Assembly (NCBI RefSeq): GCF_013128195.2
Contig: NZ_CP053452.2
Span: forward strand, 4,712,001 to 4,776,000
DNA length: 64,000 nucleotides
Direction of reading: 5' to 3'
Source: Frigoriglobus tundricola
Lineage (GTDB): Bacteria; Planctomycetota; Planctomycetia; Gemmatales; Gemmataceae
The notes below the pieces were generated by a model. That model saw only the letters and a list, made by a program, of their open reading frames with translations. It searched no databases and was not told the DNA's origin. Below are positions 35,195-43,591 of this stretch, piece by piece. Positions within the stretch are counted from its first letter, which is position 1. Each line of letters starts with the position of its first letter. The position numbers were made by a program, and so were the translations under genes.

Positions 35195-35635
35195 TCAGAC
35201 TTCTGCTGCGGGCACCAGTTCCATGTCGCCATCGCCCAACTCCCGTCCGTCATGAGCGTAGAACGCCAGCGGTTTCACCGGCTTCCGATCTCGACGATCG
35301 ATCAGCACGTATTTTGCTGCTCCGCCGCACGTCTCACCCCACTGCCGGATCGCCGTCAGCACCAGGTACAACCCGCGCCCCTTTTCGGTGAGAGCGTACT
35401 CGTGATACGCGCTGCCATCGGCGGCAGGAACCTGTTCGAGCACCCCCAGCGAGACCAGCTTCCGTAGCCGCACGGTCAGAATGTTCTTCGCCACGCCGAG
35501 GCTGGTCTGGAACTCCCCGAAGCGACGCTTCCCCGCGAACGCCTGACGGACGATCAGCACGGACCACACGTCGCCAACGGCTTCGAGGGACCGCGCGACG
35601 GGGCACACGTCGTTGTCTAAGCTCTTGCGTTTCAT
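35195..35635 (-). CDS. HxlR-family transcriptional regulator
   Basis: 146 residues from the ATG at 35635. MKRKSLDNDVCPVARSLEAVGDVWSVLIVRQAF contains the HxlR signature with the conserved Cys, then GEFQTSLGVAKNILTVRLRKLVSLGVLEQ is the winged helix and YHEYALTEKGRGLYLVLTAIRQWG the C-terminal dimer helix. The tail carries extra residues (DRRDRKPVKPLAFYAHDG) seen in the drug/aldehyde-responsive subgroup. It is divergent from an SDR gene, and two palindromes lie between them. Most relatives repress the divergent oxidoreductase until Cys modification relieves it. Longer starts (to 35689) lack a good binding site. Confidence 0.9.
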   Translation of the reverse strand: MKRKSLDNDVCPVARSLEAVGDVWSVLIVRQAFAGKRRFGEFQTSLGVAKNILTVRLRKLVSLGVLEQVPAADGSAYHEYALTEKGRGLYLVLTAIRQWGETCGGAAKYVLIDRRDRKPVKPLAFYAHDGRELGDGDMELVPAAEV

Positions 35636-35681
35636 GGTAATTGCCCCCTCATGTCCTGCAAGCAGGAGAATATTTCTCTTT

Positions 35682-35736
35682 GGTTGCAAGATGCAACCGC
35701 ACGTTCAGTATAGCTCCTCAGTTGCAAGTTGCAACT
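35682..35736. promoter_or_regulatory. paired palindromic operators in the HxlR/SDR intergenic region
   Basis: GGTTGCAAGATGCAACC (35682-35698) and AGTTGCAAGTTGCAACT (35720-35736) share GTTGCA-AGw-TGCAAC with centres 38 bp apart. The first overlaps TTGCAA (35684-35689), which with TATAGC (35709-35714, 19-bp spacer) could form the SDR promoter. The second covers the expected start of transcription. The HxlR protein at 35195 is the natural candidate to bind both. Confidence 0.72.
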
Positions 35737-35756
35737 GTCCAAAAGGGGAGAACGCC

Positions 35757-36497
35757 ATGTCGAAGAAACTCGAAGGTAAGGTGGCGATCATCACGGGCGG
35801 CAGCGCCGGCATCGGTCTCGCCACGGCCAAGCAGTTCGTGGAGGAGGGGGCTTTCGTCTACATCACCGGTCGCCGTCAGGCCGAACTCGATGCCGCCGTC
35901 CGCGCCATCGGTTCCAACGTAACAGCCATCCGCGCCGACGTCTCCAAACTCGCCGACCTCGACCGCGTCTACGCCCAGATCGGTAAAGAGAAGGGCCGCG
36001 TCGATATCGTCTTCGCCAACGCGGGGCTCGGCGAGCTCGTCCCGCTCGGCTCCATCACCGAGGAGCACTATGACACGACCTTCAACGTCAACGTCAAGGG
36101 GTTGCTCTTCACCGTGCAAAAGGCCCTTCCGCTGATGCCCGACGGCGGGTCGATCGTCCTGAACGCGTCCATCGTCTCCATCAAAGGGTTCCCGGCCTTC
36201 AGCGTGTACTCGGCCACCAAGGCGGCCGTTCGCTCGTTCGCTCGGTCGTGGACGACGGACCTCAAGAGCCGCGGCATCCGGGTGAACGCCGTCAGCCCCG
36301 GTCCGATCGACACCCCGCTGCTCAACCAGACGTTCTCCGACCCGGACCACATGAAGGCCCTCGCCGCGACCGTCAGCATGGGCCGCCTCGGGCGCCCGGA
36401 AGAGATCGCCAAGGCGGTCGTCTTCCTTGCGTCCGCGGACGCCAGCTTCGTCACGGGTGTCGAACTCTTCGTGGACGGCGGGGCCGCGCAGGTCTGA
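35757..36497 (+). CDS. SDR-family NAD(P)-dependent oxidoreductase
   Basis: 246 residues from the ATG at 35757 (AAAAGGGGAG upstream). Classical SDR: nucleotide loop TGGSAGIGLATA, IVFANAGLGE (NAG motif), catalytic Ser in LNASIVSIKG, Tyr-x3-Lys in VYSATKAAVRSF, and SPGPIDTPLLNQ. The TGRR after strand 2 suggests NADP(H). Cytosolic tetramer typical of the FabG-like group; substrate unknown. The divergent HxlR regulator and two palindromes suggest induction by aldehydes, quinones or similar electrophiles, a common role for this pairing. A hairpin terminator follows. Confidence 0.93.
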   Translation: MSKKLEGKVAIITGGSAGIGLATAKQFVEEGAFVYITGRRQAELDAAVRAIGSNVTAIRADVSKLADLDRVYAQIGKEKGRVDIVFANAGLGELVPLGSITEEHYDTTFNVNVKGLLFTVQKALPLMPDGGSIVLNASIVSIKGFPAFSVYSATKAAVRSFARSWTTDLKSRGIRVNAVSPGPIDTPLLNQTFSDPDHMKALAATVSMGRLGRPEEIAKAVVFLASADASFVTGVELFVDGGAAQV

Positions 36498-36598
36498 TCC
36501 GAAGACCAACCGCTCCGGCACTGACGCCCCGAGCCGAGAAGGCGTGTGTTGGCGATCACAAGTGACCGGTCTACTTCGTCTCAAAGGATGTTTCGTTG

Positions 36599-36642
36599 GG
36601 GTGTGCGGTTGCCCGAGAGCGGGGCGGACCGCACACCCTTCT
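36599..36642 (+). terminator. hairpin terminator after the SDR gene
   Basis: GGGTGTGCGGT (36599-36609) pairs with ACCGCACACCC (36628-36638), followed by TTCTTT. The 18-nt loop is long. It is 100 bp downstream of the stop. Confidence 0.65.
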
Positions 36643-36806
36643 TTCGTGCCCGTGCTCGTTCCGACACGCCCCCATGCCGGCGCCGGAACCTATTCACATG
36701 CGGGCTCTGATTCGGGACGAAACCGGCGCCCCTTGTCGCCCGCGAGCGCGGGCCGGTATATTCGGCGCACCGACTGTCTCGCTCCGCCCTCCGCGCGCAG
36801 GTTGAC

Positions 36807-38267
36807 ATGGACCCTGTCTGGTATTTTGTCGTCAACGGGGCACAAACCGGCCCCGTGTCATTTGCCGAACTGAAGGCCGCGGCCGCCGCCGGGAAGTTGT
36901 CCCCGGGCGATCTGGCGTGGCAGGAGGGCACCGCGGATTGGGTGCCCGCCGGCACCGTTGTCGGGGTGTTTTCGCCGGCCCGGCCGCAACCCGGAGCCGT
37001 CCCGTTGCCGGCCGCGGGCCCGGAACCGCTGTCCCTCGACGACGAACCGCCCCGCCGCAACCGGTCCCGGCGCCCGCGGCGCGCACGCGACGACGCGGAA
37101 CCGTCCGGAATGCCGGACTGGCTCCAGTTGATTCCGGTGCTGATTCGACGGGCGACCAACCCCGACCGGTCCCGGATCGCACCCGTGCCCGATGAAGAGT
37201 CGGCACTCGGGCGGGCCGGGGTGATGGACCCGACCGCCCGCAAGTTCGCGGTGTGGCGCCGGTCGGTGCTGTTCGTTGCTGCCGTGCCGTGCGCGTTCGC
37301 CGCACTGTTCGGACTGGTCGATATGATCGGGATGAACAAGGAGGAGCGCGAACCGTTCAGCACGTTCGGCTTGCTCCTCCTATATCTTCAAGCGTTCGCC
37401 CTGTTCTCGCTGCCGGCGGCCGCGGTCCTCGGCGCGCTCAGCTACGACCGACTGGCGGCGTCCGCACGATGGGTGCTGGTCGGGGGCCTCGTGTCCTTTG
37501 GGGTCCCGCTGGCGGTCGCGTTTGTGCCCGGCGACTGGTTGATCGATCTGAAAATGACCAGTTCCACGACCGTTCAGGAGGCCGAGGCGGCGCGGGGCGC
37601 GGTCGGGGCGGTACTCGGTGTGCAGTTCTATTTGCTCCTGATGCCGGCGGTGCTGTCGCTGCTGCCGGCGGTGTCGCGGGCGTGCGTGCTGATGAAGTTG
37701 CTCCTGCCGGAGTCGCTGGTGCCCGGTTGGGGACTGGTCACGAGCATCCCCTTGTGTGCGCTACTGACGCTCAGCACGTTCGTGATGCTGTACCACCTGG
37801 CCGGCAACGCGCTTTTGATCACGGGGCTGCTGCTCTGGGTCGGGGCACCGCTCCTGTACCTCACCCGGTTCGATCTGCTCACCCGCCCGATCACCGCGCC
37901 GGCCGACCGGGAGGCCCTCGTCCGCACGGCGTTCGGCGTGTTCGGCCTGATCGCGCTCGGCATGGCGCTGCTGATCGTCTACCTGTTCACCGCGAAATTC
38001 CTGGGGAAGACGCTCGTCGGGTTCGATTCGGCGACCTCGATCATCCGGCCGTGGAAGCTCGAGCTCCACCGGAAGTGGATCGAGTACGTCGGGCGGTCGC
38101 TGTTCCTGTCGGTGTTCTTCGCGGACCTGTTGTTGCGGATCGCGCTGTCGGTGTGGCGCGAGGAGCGGGCGTTCTCCGGCACGGCCCCGGCCGCCGCCTT
38201 CGACCACACCATGTCCGGCCTCGGCTCGGCCGTGTTGCCGCGCGGGAGCGCGCCGCCCGTGGCGTGA
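36807..38267 (+). CDS. GYF_2 domain-containing multi-pass membrane protein
   Basis: 486 residues. The first 55 residues (MDPVWYFVVNGAQTGPVSFAELKAAAAAGKLSPGDLAWQEG..DWVPA) are a GYF_2 domain, which usually binds proline-rich peptides. An Arg/Pro-rich linker follows (PPRRNRSRRPRRARDD). Then there are about seven or eight hydrophobic segments, among them SVLFVAAVPCAFAALFGLV, LLLLYLQAFALFSLPAAAV, WVLVGGLVSFGVPLAVAFV, FYLLLMPAVLSLLPAV, MLYHLAGNALLITGLLLWV, TAFGVFGLIALGMALLIVYLF and LFLSVFFADLLLRIAL. No transporter family is recognised. GYF_2 plus membrane domain is a frequent Planctomycetes design; a role in protein assembly at the inner membrane is only a guess. Monocistronic. Confidence 0.8.
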   Translation: MDPVWYFVVNGAQTGPVSFAELKAAAAAGKLSPGDLAWQEGTADWVPAGTVVGVFSPARPQPGAVPLPAAGPEPLSLDDEPPRRNRSRRPRRARDDAEPSGMPDWLQLIPVLIRRATNPDRSRIAPVPDEESALGRAGVMDPTARKFAVWRRSVLFVAAVPCAFAALFGLVDMIGMNKEEREPFSTFGLLLLYLQAFALFSLPAAAVLGALSYDRLAASARWVLVGGLVSFGVPLAVAFVPGDWLIDLKMTSSTTVQEAEAARGAVGAVLGVQFYLLLMPAVLSLLPAVSRACVLMKLLLPESLVPGWGLVTSIPLCALLTLSTFVMLYHLAGNALLITGLLLWVGAPLLYLTRFDLLTRPITAPADREALVRTAFGVFGLIALGMALLIVYLFTAKFLGKTLVGFDSATSIIRPWKLELHRKWIEYVGRSLFLSVFFADLLLRIALSVWREERAFSGTAPAAAFDHTMSGLGSAVLPRGSAPPVA

Positions 38268-38454
38268 GGCAGGGGACAGAGGACCGGGAACGGATGTTGG
38301 TTTTGAGCGCCGGAGGGGCGTCAGATGGTAGCCCCGGGTGGAGCGGGCGCTTCGCGAGCGCAACTCCAGGAACCGACTGACGCCCGGACGGGTCGCGGGC
38401 GCCGCCCGACTCGCGGCGGGCGCGGGCGAGCGGGTTCGAGGTGGCGGCATCCGT

Positions 38455-39004
38455 CTACTGCGGCGCCGTCACGCCGACCATGAGGGCCGCGAGTGTGATA
38501 ACGACCGGCACGACGATCAAGAGCTGGAACGCCACGACCAAGCAGGCCCGGCCGAGGGTGGTTGGAAGGAGCGAGGACAGCATCCCGGCGTGGATCACCA
38601 TGCTGACCGGGATCCCGATCAGGGCCGCCATCACCGGGCCCCGTCCGCCCATACCTCTCCCGGCCCCGATCGCGTCCCCGGCCCCAGCCGCAAACATGAT
38701 CGCGCAGCGGGCCACGAAATCCACCAGCCCGATGAGCAGCAAGATCCCCATCGCCCGGCCAGCGGACGGCACCGGGACGGCCGTCCCGGACGGGGCGCGC
38801 GTCTGCGGGTATCGCCCGTTCCGGGGCCCCGAGTACTCGTCGTCATGGTCGAAGTCGGACGGGCCCGTGCCCCCCCACGACTTTGTTGGTCCAGCCGATC
38901 GCGACCCGCAGGATGAAGCCCCCGATCCAGAGCACGAAGAGCACCGTCATCGCCAATACACTCAGGCCGCACAACAGGCCCTCGAGCCCTGCGCTCGGGT
39001 CCAT
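38455..39004 (-). CDS. small membrane protein, frameshifted at a C7 tract
   Basis: From the ATG at 39004 (GAGGTG upstream) the frame gives MDPSAGLEGLLCGLSVLAMT, a first membrane helix and LRVAIGWTNKVVGG. At the seven-C run 38870-38876 one base too many shifts the frame; the continuation reads TGPSDFDHDDEYSGPRNGRY, then helices MGILLLIGLVDFVARCAIMF, VMAALIGIPVSMVIHAGML and CLVVAFQLLIVVPVVITLAAL to 38455. Corrected length is about 182 residues with four helices. The homopolymer makes a sequencing slip, phase variation or decay all possible. No family recognised. It is convergent with the GYF_2 protein gene, which is also a membrane protein. Confidence 0.68.
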
Positions 39005-39360
39005 GAATCACCTCGGGTTCTGATTCGTCGCCCTCGAATCATCGTCACTGCACCAAGAACTGCTCGGCGCGAACGGGCGAACGTCGATCTGGATACGGGT
39101 TCATAGAACACGGGAAGATGCGCGGCGGTCGGGCCGGAACCTTTTACAGCGTCCGGCCATCGAGCATGGACGTTCGCCACAGCACCGCGTCCGGTGTCCG
39201 CTGCTCCAACACGTTTCGGTTGCCCGGTTGCCCCCCCTCGCGATCTGGGGGCACCGCACCCGCCCGCGCCCGCCGCAAAAACGCCACCGCCCCGGGCGGC
39301 GAGACCCGAGGCGGCGCGAGGAGGGAACGTTGTGTGCGATTCGGTCCGAATCGCCTGTTC
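39005..39360. other. intergenic region without a gene
   Basis: About 356 bp between the start of the membrane-protein gene and the HtrA stop. No coding frame, repeat or convincing promoter is seen. Confidence 0.5.
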
Positions 39361-40785
39361 TCACGGTACGCTGGTGATCCACCCGTCCTTCAATTTGCCG
39401 TCGCGGGCGACGAAGTATTTCAGCGGCAGGAACGTACTCAGGTCTTTGTGGTTGAGCACGAACGTGACGTTGTCGATGTTCAGCGTCTCCCACAGGTGGA
39501 GCCCCACCAGCACGTCACCTTTCTGAATCCCGGCGGTCGCCGCGACGCTGCCCAGGGCCACGTCCACCACCTGAAGACCGCCGCGGAGCTGCGGGTTGGC
39601 CTTGGCTACCGATTCGGCCCCCACCGGCGCGACCTTCACCCCGAGCCGCTTCCAGACCGCGTCGCCCGCGGCGGGCGGCGCCTTCGGTCCGGCCTGGAGG
39701 ACCAGTTCCAGGTCGGCAGCGGCCCCGTTTCGCTTCACGCGCACCGGGATCTTCTGACCGGTCGGCCGGTCGATCAGCCCGCGCTCGAAGTCGATCGAGG
39801 TGAACACGGTCACGTCGTCCACGTGGTCCAGAACGTCGCCGATCTTGAACCCCGCCACGGCCGCCGGCGAGTTGGACTCGACTTGCTCGACACTGACGAC
39901 CCGCTTCGCGTGGCTCTCGGTCGATTCGCGGGTCGCGGCGTCGCGGAGCACGAGGCCGTGGCGGATGCCGCTGCGCCGGCGCACGCCGATCAGGTCCGCG
40001 GCGCGGGGGATGACCGCGTCGATCTGGAGCGCGAACCCGATGTTCTGTGCCCCGGCGCGGATGGCGACGTTCACGCCGACCACCTCACCGAGTACGTTCA
40101 AGAGCGGCCCGCCCGAGTTGCCGGGGTTGATCGGCGCACTCGTCTGGATCAGCCCCTTGTACCCCATGTCCTTGTTCAGCGACACGTCGCGGCCCTTGAA
40201 CGACACCCGGCCGTCGGTGACCGAGTGCTCGTACCCGAAGGCGTTCCCGATGGCGATGACCGGTTCGCCGACCATCAGGTCCGCCGACGTGCCGAGCCCG
40301 ATCACCGGCAGGGCCTTCACCGGATCGACCTTGATGAGGGCCAGATCGGCTTCCTTGTCGGTGCTGACCACCCGGGCCGTGTGGCCGGTGCCGTCGTGCA
40401 GGCGGATGCGGAGGCTGGACACGTCGTCCACGACGTGGAAGTTGGTCAGGATGTAGCCGCGGCCGTCGAGGACGATCCCCGTCCCCATGCCGTTGACCCG
40501 TTGCGGTTGCACCGGCTGGCGGCTGAACGGGTCGTCGCCGGGGGCGGTGACCGTGCGCTCGCTGTGAATGTTGACGACGGACGCTTTCAGCCGGTCGTAC
40601 ACGTCCACGACCTGATCGCGCCGCTTCCCGGGGGTGAGTTCGCGTTCACCGGCGGTGGCCTGGGGGGGCGGTTCGGAGAACGCGGGGGTGAAGGCGACCA
40701 ACCCGACCGCGGCTGCGAGACCGGCCGGCACAAGCAGCCGACGGCGTGCGAGCCGGATAACCGACGAAAGTGTCACCGAACGCAT
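39361..40785 (-). CDS. HtrA/DegP-type serine protease with two PDZ domains
   Basis: 474 residues from the ATG at 40785. Signal peptide/anchor MRSVTLSSVIRLARRRLLVPAGLAAAVGLVAF. Trypsin-like domain with the triad His in YILTNFHVVDD, Asp in DKEADLALIKV and Ser in APINPGNSGGPLLN. PDZ1 has VVSVEQVESNSPAAVAGFKIGDVLDHVDD, PDZ2 VVDVALGSVAATAGIQKGDVLVGL. This is the DegP/DegQ layout: periplasmic quality-control protease and chaperone for misfolded envelope proteins. The signature NPGNSGGPL is intact. There is no adjacent two-component system. A longer in-frame start (41130) lacks a signal peptide context and is not preferred. Confidence 0.92.
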   Translation of the reverse strand: MRSVTLSSVIRLARRRLLVPAGLAAAVGLVAFTPAFSEPPPQATAGERELTPGKRRDQVVDVYDRLKASVVNIHSERTVTAPGDDPFSRQPVQPQRVNGMGTGIVLDGRGYILTNFHVVDDVSSLRIRLHDGTGHTARVVSTDKEADLALIKVDPVKALPVIGLGTSADLMVGEPVIAIGNAFGYEHSVTDGRVSFKGRDVSLNKDMGYKGLIQTSAPINPGNSGGPLLNVLGEVVGVNVAIRAGAQNIGFALQIDAVIPRAADLIGVRRRSGIRHGLVLRDAATRESTESHAKRVVSVEQVESNSPAAVAGFKIGDVLDHVDDVTVFTSIDFERGLIDRPTGQKIPVRVKRNGAAADLELVLQAGPKAPPAAGDAVWKRLGVKVAPVGAESVAKANPQLRGGLQVVDVALGSVAATAGIQKGDVLVGLHLWETLNIDNVTFVLNHKDLSTFLPLKYFVARDGKLKDGWITSVP

Positions 40786-41127
40786 GTGGCCCCCGTGCCA
40801 GCGGCGGAATCCATCCTTGACGTCACCTTTCTGTTCGGACTCCCGGCGCGGACCGCTGCACGCCGCGGGAGCGAGGAACGCACACCCGTGCTTCGCTACG
40901 GCACACTTGCGCCGCGCGTGCCCCGTGGCGCGAACGGAGCGGTTGGCCGGATCGGCGAACCGTATCGACTGGGCCGGTCGTGCGGCCCGTTGCCCTTCTC
41001 CCCGCGCGTTTGTAGGGGTGAGTGCGAGCGTGCGGCTTGACTCAATTTGACCACGCCGGGTGAACGGCGCTGCCGCCGGCGCGTCACACTCCGCGCGTTC
41101 GGAACCGAACCCGATGACCAGGAGAGA

Positions 41128-41215
41128 CACACGTCAGAAGGGCGCAAGTCGTAAAGTCAAAGACCGGAGCGGGTCTGGGTGTTCGGCTCTGTGACTTGCG
41201 ACCTTCTGACGTGTG
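41128..41215. repeat. 23-bp inverted repeat, family C
   Basis: CACACGTCAGAAGGGCGCAAGTC (41128-41150) and its complement (41193-41215) with one mismatch. Contains CAAGTCGTAAAGTC and GACCGGAGCGGGTC, both also present (the second inverted) at 5559-5600. It lies just upstream of the TPR gene at 41239. Confidence 0.78.
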
Positions 41216-41238
41216 GCCCCACGAGGAGACACGGACAC

Positions 41239-41562
41239 ATGGCCCGAACCCCGCGCATGGCCCAGATCGAAGCCATGCTGGCCGACGACCCGAACGATGC
41301 GTTCCTCCGCTACGGGCTGGCAATGGAACACGCCAGCGCCGGCGACGACGCGGAGTGCGTGACCGTGCTGCGCGATTTGATTGTTCGCACGGCGGAGGCC
41401 CCCTACGTTCCGGCGTTCCTCCAGTGCGGTCAGGCGCTGGTGCGGCTCGACCGGACCGCGGAAGCGTGCGAAGTCCTCAGGGCGGGGATCGGTGCCGCCG
41501 CTCGAGCCGGTGACACGCACGCCCAGGGAGAGATGCAGGGGCTGTTGTCTTCGATTGAGTGA
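41239..41562 (+). CDS. small TPR-like protein
   Basis: 107 residues from the ATG at 41239 (CGAGGAGAC upstream). Three helix pairs are visible: IEAMLADDPNDAFLRYGLAMEHASAGDDAECVTVLRDLI, PYVPAFLQCGQALVRLDRTAEACEVLRAGI and AARAGDTHAQGEMQGLL. The A..G.A..LD...A spacing fits tetratricopeptide repeats. Cytosolic, likely an adaptor. It has no recognisable partner; the next gene encodes an ECF sigma factor 240 bp downstream. Similar tiny TPR proteins are common in planctomycetes. Confidence 0.8.
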   Translation: MARTPRMAQIEAMLADDPNDAFLRYGLAMEHASAGDDAECVTVLRDLIVRTAEAPYVPAFLQCGQALVRLDRTAEACEVLRAGIGAAARAGDTHAQGEMQGLLSSIE

Positions 41563-41803
41563 GCGGAGCGTAGAAGAGAACTCCGTTCCCGTATGATGCC
41601 ATCGCTCACGCCCTTTGGGGCACCCATAAGCGCGAGCGATTCGACACAAACACCTTCTCAGCCGGAACTTATCCGCTCCATCCCATTGCGACACGGCCCC
41701 TCAACGCGCCGGTGACGCGGCACAATACTCCCGAAGTCGGAAAACTCGTGGACGCGCCGGCGCACCTCACGCCACTACTTACCATCCGGAGGAACAAGAT
41801 CGA

Positions 41804-43498
41804 ATGACCGACCTCGCACGCCTGCGGCAACTGGTCGCCATGACCGACGCCGTGCCCGATGCGGACCTGCTCCATCGGTTCGTCACCGACCGGGACGGGC
41901 CGGCGTTTGCGGCCCTCGTCCGCCGGCACGGTCCGATGGTGCTGGCCGTGTGTCGGCGCGTGCTGCGCCACCGCCAGGACGCCGAAGACGCGTTTCAGGC
42001 CACGTTCCTCGTGCTGGCCCGCCGCGCCGAGACGATCAAGTTGCGCTCGCCCCTCGGGGGCTGGCTGTACGGCGTGGCGTACCGGACGGCGCTCAGCGCC
42101 CGGCGGGCGGCGTCCGTCCGGCGCGAGCGGGAGTCGCGGGCTGCGGAAATGAAAAGCGGGGAGCTGATACCCGACAACGGCCTCGCGGCCGAGTTGCGGG
42201 AGGCGCTCGACCGGGAGCTGGCGGCCCTACCGGACACGTACCGAGCGGCGGTGGTGGTGTGCGATCTGGAAGGGCTGCACCGGCGCGACGCGGCTCTCCG
42301 CCTGGGGTGGACCGAGGGCACCCTGTCCAGCCGCCTCGCGCGAGCCCGCGCGCTCCTCGCCCGGCGGCTGGCGCGGTACGGCCTGGCCGTTCCCGCGGCG
42401 GGGCTGGCCGCGGTTGCCGGACCGGAGGCCGTGGCGCACGCGCTGGCGGAACCGACGGTTCGGCTGGGAACACTTGTGGCAGCCGGAGAGGCGGTGGTCG
42501 CCGCCCCGGTGGCCGCACTGATGGAGGGGACGATGAAAGCGATGCTACTTCTCAAGTTCAAAGCGCTGGCGGCTTCTGCGGTAGTCGGGTGCGCCGTCGC
42601 GGCGACCGCCCTGGCCGGGTGGCGGGCGGACGCCGCCGGGACCGCGGAGCCGTCGCAACCGGACACCCCGAGGGCGGAAACGCCCCGGCGCGCGGCACAG
42701 AAACCGGACAGCGGATCGCGGGCGGTGCCGAAATCGGACAAGGAGCGCATTGCCGAACTCGAGCGCGAGCGGGACCAGTTGCTGAAGCAGGTGGCCGAAC
42801 TCGCGGCCCGGTTGGACAGGGTCGAAGCCGAGCGCCAGGCCGCCCGTCCCGAGAAACGCAAACCGTCCGCGCAAACCGCAGAGGACATTGCGCGGGCGGA
42901 GAAGCTCGTCGCGGAGAAGCTCGCAGCGGAAAAGCTCGCGCGGGACATCGCTCAGGCCGATAAGCTCGCCGCGGAGAAGCTCGCACGGGACAGCGCTCTC
43001 GCGGAGAAGATCGCGGCGGAGAAGCGTGTCAAGGCGGCACAGGAAATCGCTCAGGCCGCAGAACGTCGCGCTCTGGAGAAGCTCAAAGCCGCCCAGGACG
43101 TCGCCGCGCAGGCGCAGAAACAAGCCAAGGAGGCACTGGATCTGGCCCAACAGCGGGACCCGGCGCCGAAAGCGGCTCCGCCGGCGGACCGCCGCCCGAC
43201 CGGTTCGCCGGTCAAGCCGACCGATCCGTTTGCGCAGCGGGATCTCGTGCCGACCGCGAAAGCGGTGGTACGGGTCTACACGGTGGGCGATCTGGCCGGG
43301 GACGAGAAAGAGGGCGAAGCGCTCGCCAAGGTCGTGCGGGCGACCGTCGAGCCGAAGTCCTGGGGGACGGACGCCGGGGTCGAGTACCTGCCGGGCCGCA
43401 AGGTGCTGGTGGTTCGCCAGACGGCGAAGGCGCACGACGAGGTCAACGAACTGCTGGTGCTGCTCCGCTCGCAGCAGAAGGCGCCGGCTGGGAGGTAG
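41804..43498 (+). CDS. ECF sigma factor with membrane helix, coiled coil and STN-like C-terminal domain
   Basis: 564 residues. Sigma2 (LLHRFVTDRDGPAFAALVRRHGPMVLAVCRRVLRH..DAEDAFQATFLVLARR) and sigma4 (ALPDTYRAAVVVCDLEGLHRRDAALRLGWTEGTLSSRLARARALL) occupy the first 190 residues. A hydrophobic helix follows (LKFKALAASAVVGCAVAATALAGW, about 247-270). Next is a long Lys/Glu/Ala coiled coil (about 300-450) with KLAAEKLARD-type repeats. The end VVRVYTVGDLAGDEKEG ... TVEPKSWGTDAGVEYLPGRKVLVVRQT resembles the secretin STN/N0-like domain. Tail-anchored planctomycete ECF groups are known; the exported domain may sense the envelope and hold the sigma part at the membrane. No anti-sigma gene is adjacent. 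Confidence 0.9.
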   Translation: MTDLARLRQLVAMTDAVPDADLLHRFVTDRDGPAFAALVRRHGPMVLAVCRRVLRHRQDAEDAFQATFLVLARRAETIKLRSPLGGWLYGVAYRTALSARRAASVRRERESRAAEMKSGELIPDNGLAAELREALDRELAALPDTYRAAVVVCDLEGLHRRDAALRLGWTEGTLSSRLARARALLARRLARYGLAVPAAGLAAVAGPEAVAHALAEPTVRLGTLVAAGEAVVAAPVAALMEGTMKAMLLLKFKALAASAVVGCAVAATALAGWRADAAGTAEPSQPDTPRAETPRRAAQKPDSGSRAVPKSDKERIAELERERDQLLKQVAELAARLDRVEAERQAARPEKRKPSAQTAEDIARAEKLVAEKLAAEKLARDIAQADKLAAEKLARDSALAEKIAAEKRVKAAQEIAQAAERRALEKLKAAQDVAAQAQKQAKEALDLAQQRDPAPKAAPPADRRPTGSPVKPTDPFAQRDLVPTAKAVVRVYTVGDLAGDEKEGEALAKVVRATVEPKSWGTDAGVEYLPGRKVLVVRQTAKAHDEVNELLVLLRSQQKAPAGR

Positions 43499-43532
43499 TC
43501 TTGCTGGCAGTATGAAGGTAGCGAACAACAGA

Positions 43533-43562
43533 CGAGCCGCCGGGGATGGCCCCGGCGGCTCG
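43533..43562. terminator. 13-bp perfect hairpin between convergent genes
   Basis: CGAGCCGCCGGGG (43533-43545), ATGG loop, CCCCGGCGGCTCG (43550-43562). It lies between stops at 43498 (+) and 43592 (-). Confidence 0.78.
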
Positions 43563-43591
43563 CTCCCGTTTGCGGTTGGCTCGCGGGGGGC

